A stretch of DNA of 64,000 bases, taken from positions 1-64,000 of the forward strand of contig DAINBB010000002.1 of the NCBI GenBank assembly GCA_036733165.1, read 5' to 3'. The position numbers were made by a program, and so were the translations under genes. The notes beneath the pieces were generated by a model that saw only the letters and a program-made list of their open reading frames with translations, made no database searches and had not been told where the DNA came from. Within the stretch, counting starts at the first letter, position 1. Every line of letters begins with the position of its first letter. Of the stretch, positions 6,609-14,872 are shown piece by piece. This DNA is from JAFGGT01 sp036733165. GTDB taxonomy: Archaea > Methanobacteriota_B > Thermococci > Methanofastidiosales > NM3.

Positions 6609-9038
6609 GTGTGCGCAAAATATGTAGAATGGTTTGAAGATCTTGGTATCGGTGATGTTCCTCTGGTCGGTGGTAAGAACGCCTCCTTGGGTGAGATGAT
6701 TCAGAATCTCACGTCAAAGGGCGTCAATGTCCCCAATGGTTTTGCAATAACCGCTGAAGGCTATAAATATCTAATGGAAGCCTCAGGGACGATGGATAAG
6801 ATCAAAGAGGCGCTCAAGGACCTTGATACCCATAATATCAGAAACCTTCAAAAGAGGGGTGAGAAGGTAAGAGAACTGATATTCAATGCTGAGCTCCCTA
6901 AGGACCTAGAAGAGGATATAATATCACACTATCATCTCATGGCAAAGAAGTTTGGATACGAAAAAAACCCGGATGTGGCAGTGAGGTCTTCGGCAACCGC
7001 GGAGGATCTCCCGGATGCCTCTTTCGCCGGTCAGCAAGAGACATATCTGAACATCAGAGGAGAGAAGAATCTCATACACGCCTGTAAGAAATGTTTTGCT
7101 TCATTATTCACGGACAGGGCCATATCCTACAGAGAGGACAAGGGATTTGGACATTTCGACGTTTATCTTTCAATAGGTATCCAGAAGATGGTGAGGTCGG
7201 ATGCGGCCTCCTCCGGTGTCATGTTCTCAATTGATACGGAGAGCGGATTCAAAGACGCAGTTTTCATAACAGGGGCATATGGACTTGGAGAGAATGTGGT
7301 TCAAGGTGCTGTGAACCCTGATGAATATTATGTGTTCAAGCCAACTTTGGAAAACTTCAGGCCGATAGTGTCCAAGAAGGTTGGCGGCAAGAAGATCAAG
7401 ATGGTGTATGGCAACGAAGATGATGGGCCAGTGAAGAACATCCCCGTCCCCGACGAGGACAGGGTCAAGTATGTCGTGAACGATGATGAGATACTGCAGC
7501 TGGCCAAATGGGCTGTGATAATAGAGAATCACTACAAGAAGCCCATGGACATCGAATGGGCCAAGGACGGGGACGGCAAGGAAGTCGGTACCGGGAACCT
7601 CTTCATAGTCCAGGCCAGGCCCGAGACCGTCCACTCCAGAAAGGACATGAAGGTCCTCAGGACATATATCCTAAAGGAGAATAGCAAGGCTCTCGTGACC
7701 GGGCAGGCGGTCGGCGAGAAGATAGGCCAGGGCACTGTTCACGTCATAGAGTCGGCAAGCGACATCGAGCACTTTGAGAAGGGTGCGGTGCTTGTCACGG
7801 ACATGACGGACCCGGACTGGGAACCGATAATGAAGATCGCCTCCGCAATAGTGACGAACAGGGGAGGCAGGACCTGTCATGCGGCGATAGTGTCCAGAGA
7901 ACTGGGCATACCTGCCGTCATAGGCACGGAGAACGCGACAAAGGTGCTGAAGACCGGCGACGATGTCACCGTTTCCTGTGCTGGCGAGACCGGCACTGTA
8001 TATGAAGGGTTGCTTAAGTTCGAGATCGAGGAAACCAACCTGGAATCGCTGCCCACCACAAGGACCAAGATAATGATGAACGCCGCCATACCTGAGCAGG
8101 CATTCACCCAAGGGCAGATACCCAACGACGGTGTCGGCCTGGCCAGGGAAGAGTTCGTCATAAACTCCTACATCGGGATACACCCCCTCGCCCTCATCAA
8201 CTTCGATGAGCTCAAGGGGAAGGCGAAGGACGACGCCAAGCTTGCCGAGGTCGTGAGGAAGATAGAGGAGAAGAGCGTGGGGTATGATGACAAGGAGGAA
8301 TTCTTCATCGAGAAGCTCAGCCACGGCGTTGCAAGGATAGCTGCCGGATTCTACCCCAACGACGTGATAGTGAGGCTTTCCGACTTCAAGACAAATGAAT
8401 ATGCCAACCTGATCGGAGGGTACCTGTACGAGCCGGAGGAACACAATCCCATGATCGGTTGGAGGGGCGCCTCCAGATATTACGATGAGGACTACAAGCC
8501 CGCCTTCGGTCTGGAATGCGAGGCCATAAAGAGGGTCAGGAACGAGATGGGCCTCTCTAACGTTAAGACGATGGTCCCGTTCTGCAGGACCCCGGAGGAG
8601 GGAAGAAAGGTCATCGAGGTCATGAACGAATACGGTCTCAGGCAGGGCGACAACGGTCTCGAGGTCTATGTAATGGCCGAGATACCGTCCAACGTCATTG
8701 CCGCCGATGAGTTCTGCGATGTCTTCGACGGATTCTCCATAGGATCAAACGACCTCACGCAGCTCACGCTAGGGTTGGACAGGGACTCGGAACTCGTGGC
8801 CCATATATACGACGAGAGGAACATCGCCGTCAAGAGGATGGTCGCAAGCGTCATAAAGGTCGCGAAGGAGCGGGGCAGGAAGATAGGCATATGCGGTCAG
8901 GCGCCATCGGACTTCCCAGAGTTCGCGGAATTCCTGGTCGAGTGCGGCATAGACTCGATGTCGCTCAACCCGGACACTGTCGTGAAGACGAAGCTGCTTG
9001 TAGCTGAAAAAGAGGAAAAAATGGGTATAAAACCATAA
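6609..9038 (+). CDS. ppsA: Phosphoenolpyruvate synthase (pyruvate, water dikinase)
   Basis: This 809-residue enzyme makes phosphoenolpyruvate from pyruvate and ATP, the entry step of gluconeogenesis. It has the N-terminal ATP-grasp part (GGKNASLGEM at 21-30; RSSATAEDLPDASFAGQQ), the swivelling phosphohistidine domain (GGRTCHAAIVSRELGIPAVIG, His424) and the TIM-barrel pyruvate/PEP domain (SIGSNDLTQL, then GICGQAPSD with the catalytic Cys). The CGQAPS ending and overall length fit PEP synthase rather than pyruvate phosphate dikinase. The start is GTG at 6609, with a strong GAGGAGGG seven bases upstream. It stands alone, with an AT-rich leader that may carry regulation. Confidence 0.96.
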   Translation: MCAKYVEWFEDLGIGDVPLVGGKNASLGEMIQNLTSKGVNVPNGFAITAEGYKYLMEASGTMDKIKEALKDLDTHNIRNLQKRGEKVRELIFNAELPKDLEEDIISHYHLMAKKFGYEKNPDVAVRSSATAEDLPDASFAGQQETYLNIRGEKNLIHACKKCFASLFTDRAISYREDKGFGHFDVYLSIGIQKMVRSDAASSGVMFSIDTESGFKDAVFITGAYGLGENVVQGAVNPDEYYVFKPTLENFRPIVSKKVGGKKIKMVYGNEDDGPVKNIPVPDEDRVKYVVNDDEILQLAKWAVIIENHYKKPMDIEWAKDGDGKEVGTGNLFIVQARPETVHSRKDMKVLRTYILKENSKALVTGQAVGEKIGQGTVHVIESASDIEHFEKGAVLVTDMTDPDWEPIMKIASAIVTNRGGRTCHAAIVSRELGIPAVIGTENATKVLKTGDDVTVSCAGETGTVYEGLLKFEIEETNLESLPTTRTKIMMNAAIPEQAFTQGQIPNDGVGLAREEFVINSYIGIHPLALINFDELKGKAKDDAKLAEVVRKIEEKSVGYDDKEEFFIEKLSHGVARIAAGFYPNDVIVRLSDFKTNEYANLIGGYLYEPEEHNPMIGWRGASRYYDEDYKPAFGLECEAIKRVRNEMGLSNVKTMVPFCRTPEEGRKVIEVMNEYGLRQGDNGLEVYVMAEIPSNVIAADEFCDVFDGFSIGSNDLTQLTLGLDRDSELVAHIYDERNIAVKRMVASVIKVAKERGRKIGICGQAPSDFPEFAEFLVECGIDSMSLNPDTVVKTKLLVAEKEEKMGIKP

Positions 9039-9076
9039 TTCCTTCTTTATTTATTATTCAATCCCTTTCTCTTGTT

Positions 9077-9084
9077 TTTATATA
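9077..9084 (+). promoter_or_regulatory. TATA box for the possible RNA at 9103-9201
   Basis: TTTATATA sits in AT-rich sequence 26 bases upstream of the start of a GC-rich stretch that does not code for protein. This spacing is typical for archaeal TATA boxes and their transcription start. Assignment is by spacing only. Confidence 0.4.
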
Positions 9085-9102
9085 CAATCTTAGAAAGAGT
9101 GA

Positions 9103-9201
9103 TCTTCATCGTGTCCCCTCGGGGCCAGAGGTAATCGGGACAAAAGGAATGCTGTTCTGAACTTCTTGCCTTGAACTGACTGTCATGTGAAAAAAGTGAC
9201 A
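9103..9201 (+). ncRNA. Candidate structured non-coding RNA
   Basis: A GC-rich island of about 100 bases lies in strongly AT-rich flanks after ppsA. It can form GTCCC (9113-9117) with GGGAC (9137-9141), enclosing CTC (9118-9120) with GAG (9128-9130), and a 3' hairpin TGTCA (9181-9185) with TGACA (9197-9201) around an A-rich loop. A TATA box lies 26 bases upstream. No reading frame is evident. It does not look like tRNA, SRP RNA or a box C/D RNA. It could also be the 3' untranslated region of ppsA or the leader of the next gene. Confidence 0.35.
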
Positions 9202-9368
9202 CTAAGATAAATTATCATATAACTGTATTATATATTTTTAAGAAATATAAAAGAGCTTAACACAAAATATAAAAGTCAGTTAGAATCAATACCTCACTAA
9301 TTAACAACGATAAAATTTCTGTAAGCAATGTCATCAACGAAGCGCTCTCCGTTGTTAGCAAACATCCA

Positions 9369-10013
9369 ATGATAATATTGATCTTCCTGATACCCGCCCT
9401 GATCTCCGTTCTGGGCGGTGCGGCCATCACCGGTGGTTCTGGAATCTTTGGTAACCTGGAAGATTTCCAGGCGGAAGACGGAAGCTTCGATATAGGTGAC
9501 ACTTTCAGTCTTGGCACATTCATAGGTGTTGCAGCACTCGTATCGATCATAGTGAGTGTTATATCCATACTTGTGGGAGGCATAGCCATAGCAATGACCG
9601 CGGATGCTTTGGAAGGAAGGGAAGCGGATCTGTCCCGCGGTCTGGATGCCATCAAGGACAAGTGGCTCCTGCTCATCGTCGCGGCCATCGTGCTGGCGGT
9701 GCTTCAGTTCATCGGCGTTTTGGCCTGTTGCATAGGGTATGTGGTCGTTGTCATAGTAACGGTATTCGTCTATCAGGGACTGATATTGGACGACCTCGGA
9801 CTGACAGAGTCTTTCAGCCATTCGTTCAATCTGGCCAAGAAAGTATGGCCAGACATATTGATCCTCTACATAATCGCCCTGATCGCGACAGTTGTATTGG
9901 CATTGATCCCATATTTGGGCAGCTTCCTCGGCGAACTCGTCACTGGATTCTTCACTGTGGCGTTCACGATATACTACCTCGGGATCACTCGCTCTGCCCC
10001 AACCGAACTATGA
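9369..10013 (+). CDS. Hypothetical polytopic membrane protein
   Basis: From the ATG at 9369 this is 214 residues with about five or six hydrophobic helices and a short acidic segment (NLEDFQAEDGSFDIGD). A helix rich in Val/Ile/Leu around LLIVAAIVLAVLQFIGVLA is typical of archaeal proteins of the DUF4013/GlpQ-membrane-like group; this is only a resemblance. The same frame is open upstream to 9273 and reads NNDKISVSNVINEALSVVSK, a plausible N-terminal helix for this kind of protein. No ATG, GTG or TTG precedes it, so the true start may be non-standard (ATT at 9300) or a base may be missing. It converges with the DUF2085 gene, the two overlapping by 29 bases. Confidence 0.7.
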   Translation: MIILIFLIPALISVLGGAAITGGSGIFGNLEDFQAEDGSFDIGDTFSLGTFIGVAALVSIIVSVISILVGGIAIAMTADALEGREADLSRGLDAIKDKWLLLIVAAIVLAVLQFIGVLACCIGYVVVVIVTVFVYQGLILDDLGLTESFSHSFNLAKKVWPDILILYIIALIATVVLALIPYLGSFLGELVTGFFTVAFTIYYLGITRSAPTEL

Positions 10014-10467
10014 CCAACGGAAGGAAGTAACTGATAAAGATAATGCCAAACAAGAATCCCGTGACAAGTCTCAACTCATTGGTGCTCTCCCGAAACCCCG
10101 CAAGCTGGGTGACCCCGTCGACAGCAAGTGGGACGAGGGAAAGCAGGACGACCTTGAAGTCAGGGATTCTTGGATTTTCTATTTTATTGTATATAGGCAT
10201 CAGGAACGTGCCTATGAGCAGCCCCAGATATATGCCAAAACATCTGGAACATACCGCCATCTTCTCGCCAAAGATGAACAACGATCGCTCCACCCTCTGG
10301 TGGCAGACGGTGCGATAGACCGAATAAAGGTTGTCCGAAGTGGCATCCAGCCCCCACGACTTCAAGAGCGGGGCGGATATTATGCCCATGAGCCAGACTA
10401 TCTCCGCGCCCAGGGCCAGCAGGTAGACGGTCCTCATCCGCATATGGTAATAGGTGTGGAACGCCAT
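9985..10467 (-). CDS. DUF2085-family membrane protein
   Basis: This 160-residue membrane protein has about four helices. It carries the DUF2085 signature: CHQRVERSLFIFGEKMAVCSRCFGIYLGL, in which CHQ, CxRC and GIYLG are conserved, around residues 53-83. The cysteines and histidine may bind a metal or be redox-active, but the function is unknown. A start at Met9 or Met11 (MRTVYLLALG) would put the first helix closer to the N terminus. The ATG lies about 80 bases from the divergent nitroreductase gene, so the promoters for both lie in that gap. Confidence 0.82.
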   Translation of the reverse strand: MAFHTYYHMRMRTVYLLALGAEIVWLMGIISAPLLKSWGLDATSDNLYSVYRTVCHQRVERSLFIFGEKMAVCSRCFGIYLGLLIGTFLMPIYNKIENPRIPDFKVVLLSLVPLAVDGVTQLAGFRESTNELRLVTGFLFGIIFISYFLPLVIVRLGQSE

Positions 10468-10549
10468 TTAATAATGTGATGCGTGAAGCTGGCAAGGTCG
10501 CAGAAATAAAAAGGGTATATTTATCTTGTTCTCGTGCCGATATGTGACC

Positions 10550-11152
10550 ATGCCCGAAACGATAAGGCTCCCCTCACCTCAGAAGGACCTTGATTTCCCT
10601 CTGATGAAAGCCTTGGAAAAACGCAGATCCATCAGAAGGTGGGATGATGAACCCCCTTCATGCCAAGAACTCTCAAACCTTCTCTGGGCGGCCTGTGGAA
10701 TCACCAAGGAAGGAACGAAGAGGATCAAGAGCAAAAGGACCTCCCCGTCCGCCTGTAATTCGCAGGCTATAAAGATATATGTTGCAATGAAGGAAGGGCT
10801 TTACCTCTATGATGAGAGGGACCATCAATTGATTAAGATCCTCTCAAAGGACATTAGGGAGAGTATTGGCACCCAAAAAATGATGCATTCTGCCCCGATC
10901 GGACTTATCTATGTCTCTGATTACTCCAAAATGAGGTCCCCTGTCTTCAAGGATGACGACCGAAGGTGGTTCATATCCGGGACTGATGCCGCATTTGTCA
11001 GCCAGAACGTCTATCTCTACTGCGCGGCTACGAAACTTAGCACGGTGATTCTCAGCCTGGTCGACAGGGACAGACTTCATGATATTATGGGCCTGGGAGG
11101 GAATGAGAAGGTTGTATACACGCAGGTGGTGGGCAGGGCATTGGATAGATAA
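10550..11152 (+). CDS. Nitroreductase-family (SagB-like) flavoprotein
   Basis: This 200-residue nitroreductase-fold protein begins MPETIRLPSPQKD. It shows the family FMN-binding start KRRSIRRWDDEP near residue 25, TSPSACNSQAI (a PSAxNxQ-like FMN/phosphate loop), and a C-terminal GLGGNEKVVYTQVVGR segment. The arrangement resembles SagB-type oxidoreductases seen in many archaea, whose substrates are usually unknown. A TATA-like GGGTATATTTATC lies about 35 bases before the chosen ATG at 10550; an upstream in-frame start at 10526 gives an unlikely leader. Expected to be a cytosolic dimer using NAD(P)H. Confidence 0.87.
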   Translation: MPETIRLPSPQKDLDFPLMKALEKRRSIRRWDDEPPSCQELSNLLWAACGITKEGTKRIKSKRTSPSACNSQAIKIYVAMKEGLYLYDERDHQLIKILSKDIRESIGTQKMMHSAPIGLIYVSDYSKMRSPVFKDDDRRWFISGTDAAFVSQNVYLYCAATKLSTVILSLVDRDRLHDIMGLGGNEKVVYTQVVGRALDR

Positions 11153-11308
11153 TTGCACTCATGACTCATATTGTATGCAAGAACCTATATTGTGCTGGTT
11201 GTCCCCACGATTAAATTTCTCTTTTGTATTCTTCATCGCCTCAACGGCCCCATAAACACAAATCTTTTTAAACAATGGTAGTTTACAACTGATATTCAGG
11301 TGATGTTT

Positions 11309-11875
11309 ATGTTTGAATCTAAGGTGAGAATTAACTATAACAACATGCATAAGATGAGAAATGGTAGGGGTTTTTCAAAAAAAGAACTAGAAGAGGCGGG
11401 ATTGACCGTTGATGACGCCCTTTGGATGGGCATACCCGTCGACGTGAAGAGAAGAACTCTCTATGAGGAGAATGTGGAGACCATATCATCGCTTCTCGAA
11501 CAGCTCAAAGTGCTGCAGGAAGAGTACGAGGAACAAAAGAAGGCAGAACTGGCAAGGCAGGAAGAGGTAAGGACCGAGAAGGAAAAGGATTCCAAGAAGA
11601 AAAAGAAGGCCAAGCCGGAGAAGAAGCCAAAGAAGGAGAAACCTGCAGAGGTCGAAGAGGTTGTTGAGGAGGAGCCTGTGGAAGAGGAATCCGAGGAATC
11701 GATTCCCTTGGAAATGATACCTGGTGTCGGTCCCAAGACCGCAGAGAGGTTGGTCGAGGCGGGTTACTCGACGGTGGACGATATCATGAATGCCACGGCC
11801 GAACAACTTGCCGAGATCAAGGGGATCTCCGAGAAGTCCGCCAAGGAAATAATAGAGAAAGCCAAGGGACTTTAG
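11309..11875 (+). CDS. L13e-like ribosomal protein fused to a helix-hairpin-helix domain
   Basis: This protein has 188 residues. The first 60 resemble ribosomal protein L13e: a basic start, then RNGRGFSKKELEEAGL and an IPVDVKRRTLYEENVE segment. Next come a long coiled/charged region and a Lys/Glu-rich linker (about 75-135). The last 50 form a helix-hairpin-helix domain (IPGVGPKTAERLVEAGYSTV and KGISEKSAKEII). The fusion suggests an RNA- or ribosome-bound protein whose tail also binds nucleic acid. The ATG at 11309 is preceded by AGGTGAT (11298-11304). A TATA-like TCTTTTTAAAC lies about 45 bases upstream. An alternative label is simply an HhH protein. Confidence 0.75.
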   Translation: MFESKVRINYNNMHKMRNGRGFSKKELEEAGLTVDDALWMGIPVDVKRRTLYEENVETISSLLEQLKVLQEEYEEQKKAELARQEEVRTEKEKDSKKKKKAKPEKKPKKEKPAEVEEVVEEEPVEEESEESIPLEMIPGVGPKTAERLVEAGYSTVDDIMNATAEQLAEIKGISEKSAKEIIEKAKGL

Positions 11876-11896
11876 TTCCTTGCCCTTACTTTTTTT

Positions 11897-12763
11897 CTAG
11901 AACATTTTCTCAGGTTGCCTTCCATCAAGGAACGGCAGTTCCATTGCTGACAGGTAGAGAGGCCTGTCGATGTCCTTCGCCCTGTCGAGCAAGAGCTCTT
12001 TCCCGATCTGGCTCAGAGCGAAGATGGGTATGGAAGAGCCTGCTTGGGCCATTATATGCCCTTTCAGATTCTCCCTCAACTGTCTCGAGGCGCAAGAGGT
12101 CACAAGGTCGCACCCGTCCAATATATCCTGGCTGAAGCAAAGACCAGTAGTGTGAACCAAAAAAGTAACGGCATCGTCGCCGAATGTCTCCTTGATACGT
12201 TTGGCCTCCTTAGGGTCCGCAACGGTAACGCCGACCTTCGAATATCCAAGTTCCATGGCTCGTTTGACGCCAAGGAACTGGTCAATGCCGGCGTCTTCCG
12301 GGTCCAGAACAACACCTTCAAGTTGGGATATCCTATCTATAATCCCTCTTATTGGCGTGGTGCTGACCAGGCCTGAGAGCCTGGCGCCGATACCCTGGAC
12401 CAGCTCCGGATTGGCGGATATCACGGTCCCGGCGCCTTCGCATACGCATATTATGGCATCTAACCTATTTCTCTTGAGGGCGGACATGAAGATCTCGGAA
12501 GTGCCGAATCCGACGAAAACGTTCTGGAGAAGATTCCTCCTCTCAGTGAACAGCCCGAATTCCCGTATTCTCCCCTCTATGTTCTCCTTGATGATCTCCT
12601 TTGTGATCTTCTCAATTCCCTTGTGTTTGTAGAACAGCGGACAGAAGGATAACTTTGGTTCAGATACCGAGACCACAGTCCCGTTCTTGACTACCACTCT
12701 GGACATGCCGAGGGTCTCCATTACATGTTCATCTTCCATAAAAAAGGAAGATAGTTTATCCAT
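11897..12763 (-). CDS. DUF2099 protein (methanogenesis marker 8-like)
   Basis: This 288-residue protein matches my memory of the DUF2099/methanogenesis marker 8 family. Early in the sequence is EDEHVMETLGMSRVVVKNGTVVSVSEPKLSFCPLF, followed by KITKEIIKENIEGRIREFGL and FGTSEIFMSALKRNRLD. Cysteines occur in CVCEGAG, CFSQDILDGCD and SCASRQLR. The family's function is unknown; it is common in methanogens and in some related archaea. The window has no methyl-coenzyme M reductase or other methanogenesis gene, so this is only a hint of lineage. It converges with the L13e-like gene and lies upstream of tRNA-Lys on the same strand. Confidence 0.72.
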   Translation of the reverse strand: MDKLSSFFMEDEHVMETLGMSRVVVKNGTVVSVSEPKLSFCPLFYKHKGIEKITKEIIKENIEGRIREFGLFTERRNLLQNVFVGFGTSEIFMSALKRNRLDAIICVCEGAGTVISANPELVQGIGARLSGLVSTTPIRGIIDRISQLEGVVLDPEDAGIDQFLGVKRAMELGYSKVGVTVADPKEAKRIKETFGDDAVTFLVHTTGLCFSQDILDGCDLVTSCASRQLRENLKGHIMAQAGSSIPIFALSQIGKELLLDRAKDIDRPLYLSAMELPFLDGRQPEKMF

Positions 12764-12796
12764 ATAAAATTATGGAAAATACTATAAAAATAGTAG

Positions 12797-12870
12797 CGGG
12801 CCGTGAGGGATTCGAACCCCCGACCGATGGATTAAGAGTCCATTGCTCTACCAGACTAAGCCAACGGCCC
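12797..12870 (-). tRNA. tRNA-Lys (anticodon CTT)
   Basis: On the minus strand a complete cloverleaf runs from the acceptor GGGCCGT, through D arm, to an anticodon stem ATGGA/TCCAT with loop CTCTTAA (anticodon CTT), a T arm GGGGG-TTCGAAT-CCCTC, and the matching ACGGCCC. The discriminator base is G and the CCA end is not encoded. No intron is seen. Confidence 0.95.
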
Positions 12871-12984
12871 ATAGTAAAAAGAATATATCCCTTTTTAAAG
12901 TTTATGTTCAAATTTTATTTCTAGAAATGGTAATTCGCCATACTTATTAATAGATAACTTCCGGAATTGTATAGGCATTACGAG

Positions 12985-13020
12985 ATGAAGAAACAACCTC
13001 TGGAATTGTTGCAAATATGA
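12985..13020 (+). other. Possible 11-codon leader peptide before the NTF2-like gene
   Basis: ATG at 12985 opens MKKQPLELLQI and stops at TGA 13018-13020, which overlaps the ATG (13017) of the next gene as ATGA. Such an overlap can couple translation. A TATA-like region lies near 12940. It could be chance. Confidence 0.3.
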
Positions 13021-13385
13021 AGAATCCTGGGAAAGAAGATATCAAGGCATTGGAATCCGTGGCCTTGAAGTATGTTGAGGCCATCAACAATGGCGACTCA
13101 GAGTCTCTCGTTGCACTTCAGGCAGAAGACTTCACGTTCATCGATGTGGACGGAGTCCTGTCACAGGGCAAAATAAACTGGAAAGGATATTTTTCAGCCT
13201 ATCCCAAATACAAAATCCATATACTAAAAGTATTGACAGGTGGCAACGGAGTGGCAATTATCGGCAAAACCACGGGTTCGCATGTGCCTCCTGAGATCGA
13301 AGAGAAAGAAACCGTTATTTGGACCGCCGAGATTCGGGACGGCCTTATCGTTGAATGGAGAATATACACAGATGCGCGCTATTGA
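13017..13385 (+). CDS. NTF2-like / SnoaL-like protein
   Basis: The 122-residue product has the cone-shaped NTF2-like fold pattern: an N-terminal helix (LKYVEAINNGDSESLVAL), a strand-turn DFTFIDVDGVLSQGK, then strands ending ETVIWTAEIRDGLIVEWRIYTDAR. Proteins of this superfamily bind small molecules or act as isomerases and dimerisation domains; no specific ligand can be inferred. It sits alone between the two tRNA genes, both on the opposite strand. Its ATG overlaps a possible 11-codon leader reading frame. Confidence 0.78.
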   Translation: MKNPGKEDIKALESVALKYVEAINNGDSESLVALQAEDFTFIDVDGVLSQGKINWKGYFSAYPKYKIHILKVLTGGNGVAIIGKTTGSHVPPEIEEKETVIWTAEIRDGLIVEWRIYTDARY

Positions 13386-13430
13386 ATGCCGGTAATTCTC
13401 CAACATCAAAAATCGATCTGTTTGTAATTA

Positions 13431-13509
13431 TGGGGCCAGGGCCGAGATTTGAACCCGAGTCAAAGGATCCACAGTCCTTTAGGATAGACCAAACTACCCT
13501 ACCCCGGCC
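13431..13509 (-). tRNA. tRNA-His (anticodon GTG), CCA end encoded
   Basis: On the minus strand the acceptor GCCGGGG pairs with CCCTGGC. The anticodon stem AAAGGA/TCCTTT surrounds a loop CTGTGGA with anticodon GTG. A G precedes the acceptor stem (13509), matching the extra G-1 that tRNA-His needs, facing C73. The 3' end reads C-CCA, so CCA is encoded here, unlike in the nearby tRNA-Lys. Confidence 0.94.
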
Positions 13510-13651
13510 ACTAAAGCAATTCCAAAAGGTATTGATACACATTTAAATCTTTTGGTTTCATTTTTCTTGGAAAAATCTGTCAGGGAGACAATTTTCACTT
13601 TACCGCCGCTCTCTCTATAGGCTTATATTTAATTTTAACAAATCTCTATCA

Positions 13652-14872
13652 ATGGTCACTCTCGATAAGATGTTATCACTTGCCAAAGGCAGCAGATTCG
13701 ACTCCACGGGGCCTGAAAAAAACAGTGCCCCCGATCTTGAAAAGATATACGCCTTAGGGGATGCGACAAAACACGACATCTGCGTCTCAAGCGCCAGTTC
13801 CCGAAAGGTCACCGGCCTTGACAGGATAGGGGATGTCGCAAAGGGGGGCATATGTCACTCCTTCTCCCATGACGGGAGATGTGTGAGCATGTTCAAGACA
13901 TTGTTCACGAACGAGTGCAAACATCAATGCGCATATTGCTCCAACTCGACCACATGCAAGAAACATCACGCCAAGTTCTCATACGAACCACATGAACTCG
14001 CTAACCTGTTCATGAAGCTATATCTGGGAAATTACGTGGAGGGCCTGTTCCTGTCCTCAGGGATAGGCGATGATGAGCATCGCACCATGGAACAGATGAT
14101 CGAATCCACCAGGATATTGAGGGAGAGGCACAAGTTCGCAGGGTATGTGCACCTTAAGATACTGCCCGGCGCGGACAAGGAACATATCGCCCAGGCAGTT
14201 GAGCTGGCAGACAGGGTGAGTGTGAACATAGAGGTGCCAGATGCCGGATATATGGATGTCCTGAGCCCCACAAAGGACTACGACCTTGACATATTGAGAA
14301 GACAGAGATATATCAAGGGGCTTGAGAAAAGAAGGGGGCTGCCGGCAGGCCAGACCACACAGTTCGTCATCGGGGGGGCCAGCGAGAGCGACCGTGAGGT
14401 CTTCGATTCTGTCCTAAAGGAATACGACGACATGAAGCTTAAGAGGGTCTATTATTCCTCATTCCTGCCTGTCGAGGGCACCGCACTGGAGGAAAACGCC
14501 GCACAGCCCACATGGAGGGAACATAGACTTTACCAGATAGATTGGTTGTATAGAGTTTATAAACTGGAGGACCGGGAGATATCGCTGGCGTTCAATGAAA
14601 ACGACAATCTGCCCAACACCGACCCCAAGGTCACGATAGCCAGAGAGACCATGGATTCCCCTATAGATCCAAATCTGGCCTCTTACGGCGAACTGCTCAG
14701 GGTGCCGGGGATAGGACCCATAAGCGCCAGACGGATAATATCTACAAGGAGGTCAGGGAGGATCAGGACCAGAAAAGAGCTCCACTATCTCGGCGTAAGG
14801 ACGAAGAGGGCGGCCCCGTTCATCAAGCTGGGCGGTTGGCAAGACTCGCTATTGGAAAGGTGGATCAATTGA
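13652..14872 (+). CDS. Radical SAM protein of the putative DNA modification/repair type, with HhH tail
   Basis: This 406-residue radical SAM protein has its cluster motif at CKHQCAYC (CX3CX2C) near residue 90. Earlier conserved parts include RIGDVAKGGICHSFSHDGRC, and the C terminus has a helix-hairpin-helix (LRVPGIGPISARRI). This architecture is that of the TIGR03916 family, described as putative DNA modification/repair radical SAM proteins. The companion DUF4130 protein follows, overlapping by four bases, as is usual for this pair. The HhH domain suggests nucleic-acid binding. The reaction is unknown. The ATG at 13652 lies about 30 bases after a TATA-like TATATTTAA. Confidence 0.9.
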   Translation: MVTLDKMLSLAKGSRFDSTGPEKNSAPDLEKIYALGDATKHDICVSSASSRKVTGLDRIGDVAKGGICHSFSHDGRCVSMFKTLFTNECKHQCAYCSNSTTCKKHHAKFSYEPHELANLFMKLYLGNYVEGLFLSSGIGDDEHRTMEQMIESTRILRERHKFAGYVHLKILPGADKEHIAQAVELADRVSVNIEVPDAGYMDVLSPTKDYDLDILRRQRYIKGLEKRRGLPAGQTTQFVIGGASESDREVFDSVLKEYDDMKLKRVYYSSFLPVEGTALEENAAQPTWREHRLYQIDWLYRVYKLEDREISLAFNENDNLPNTDPKVTIARETMDSPIDPNLASYGELLRVPGIGPISARRIISTRRSGRIRTRKELHYLGVRTKRAAPFIKLGGWQDSLLERWIN

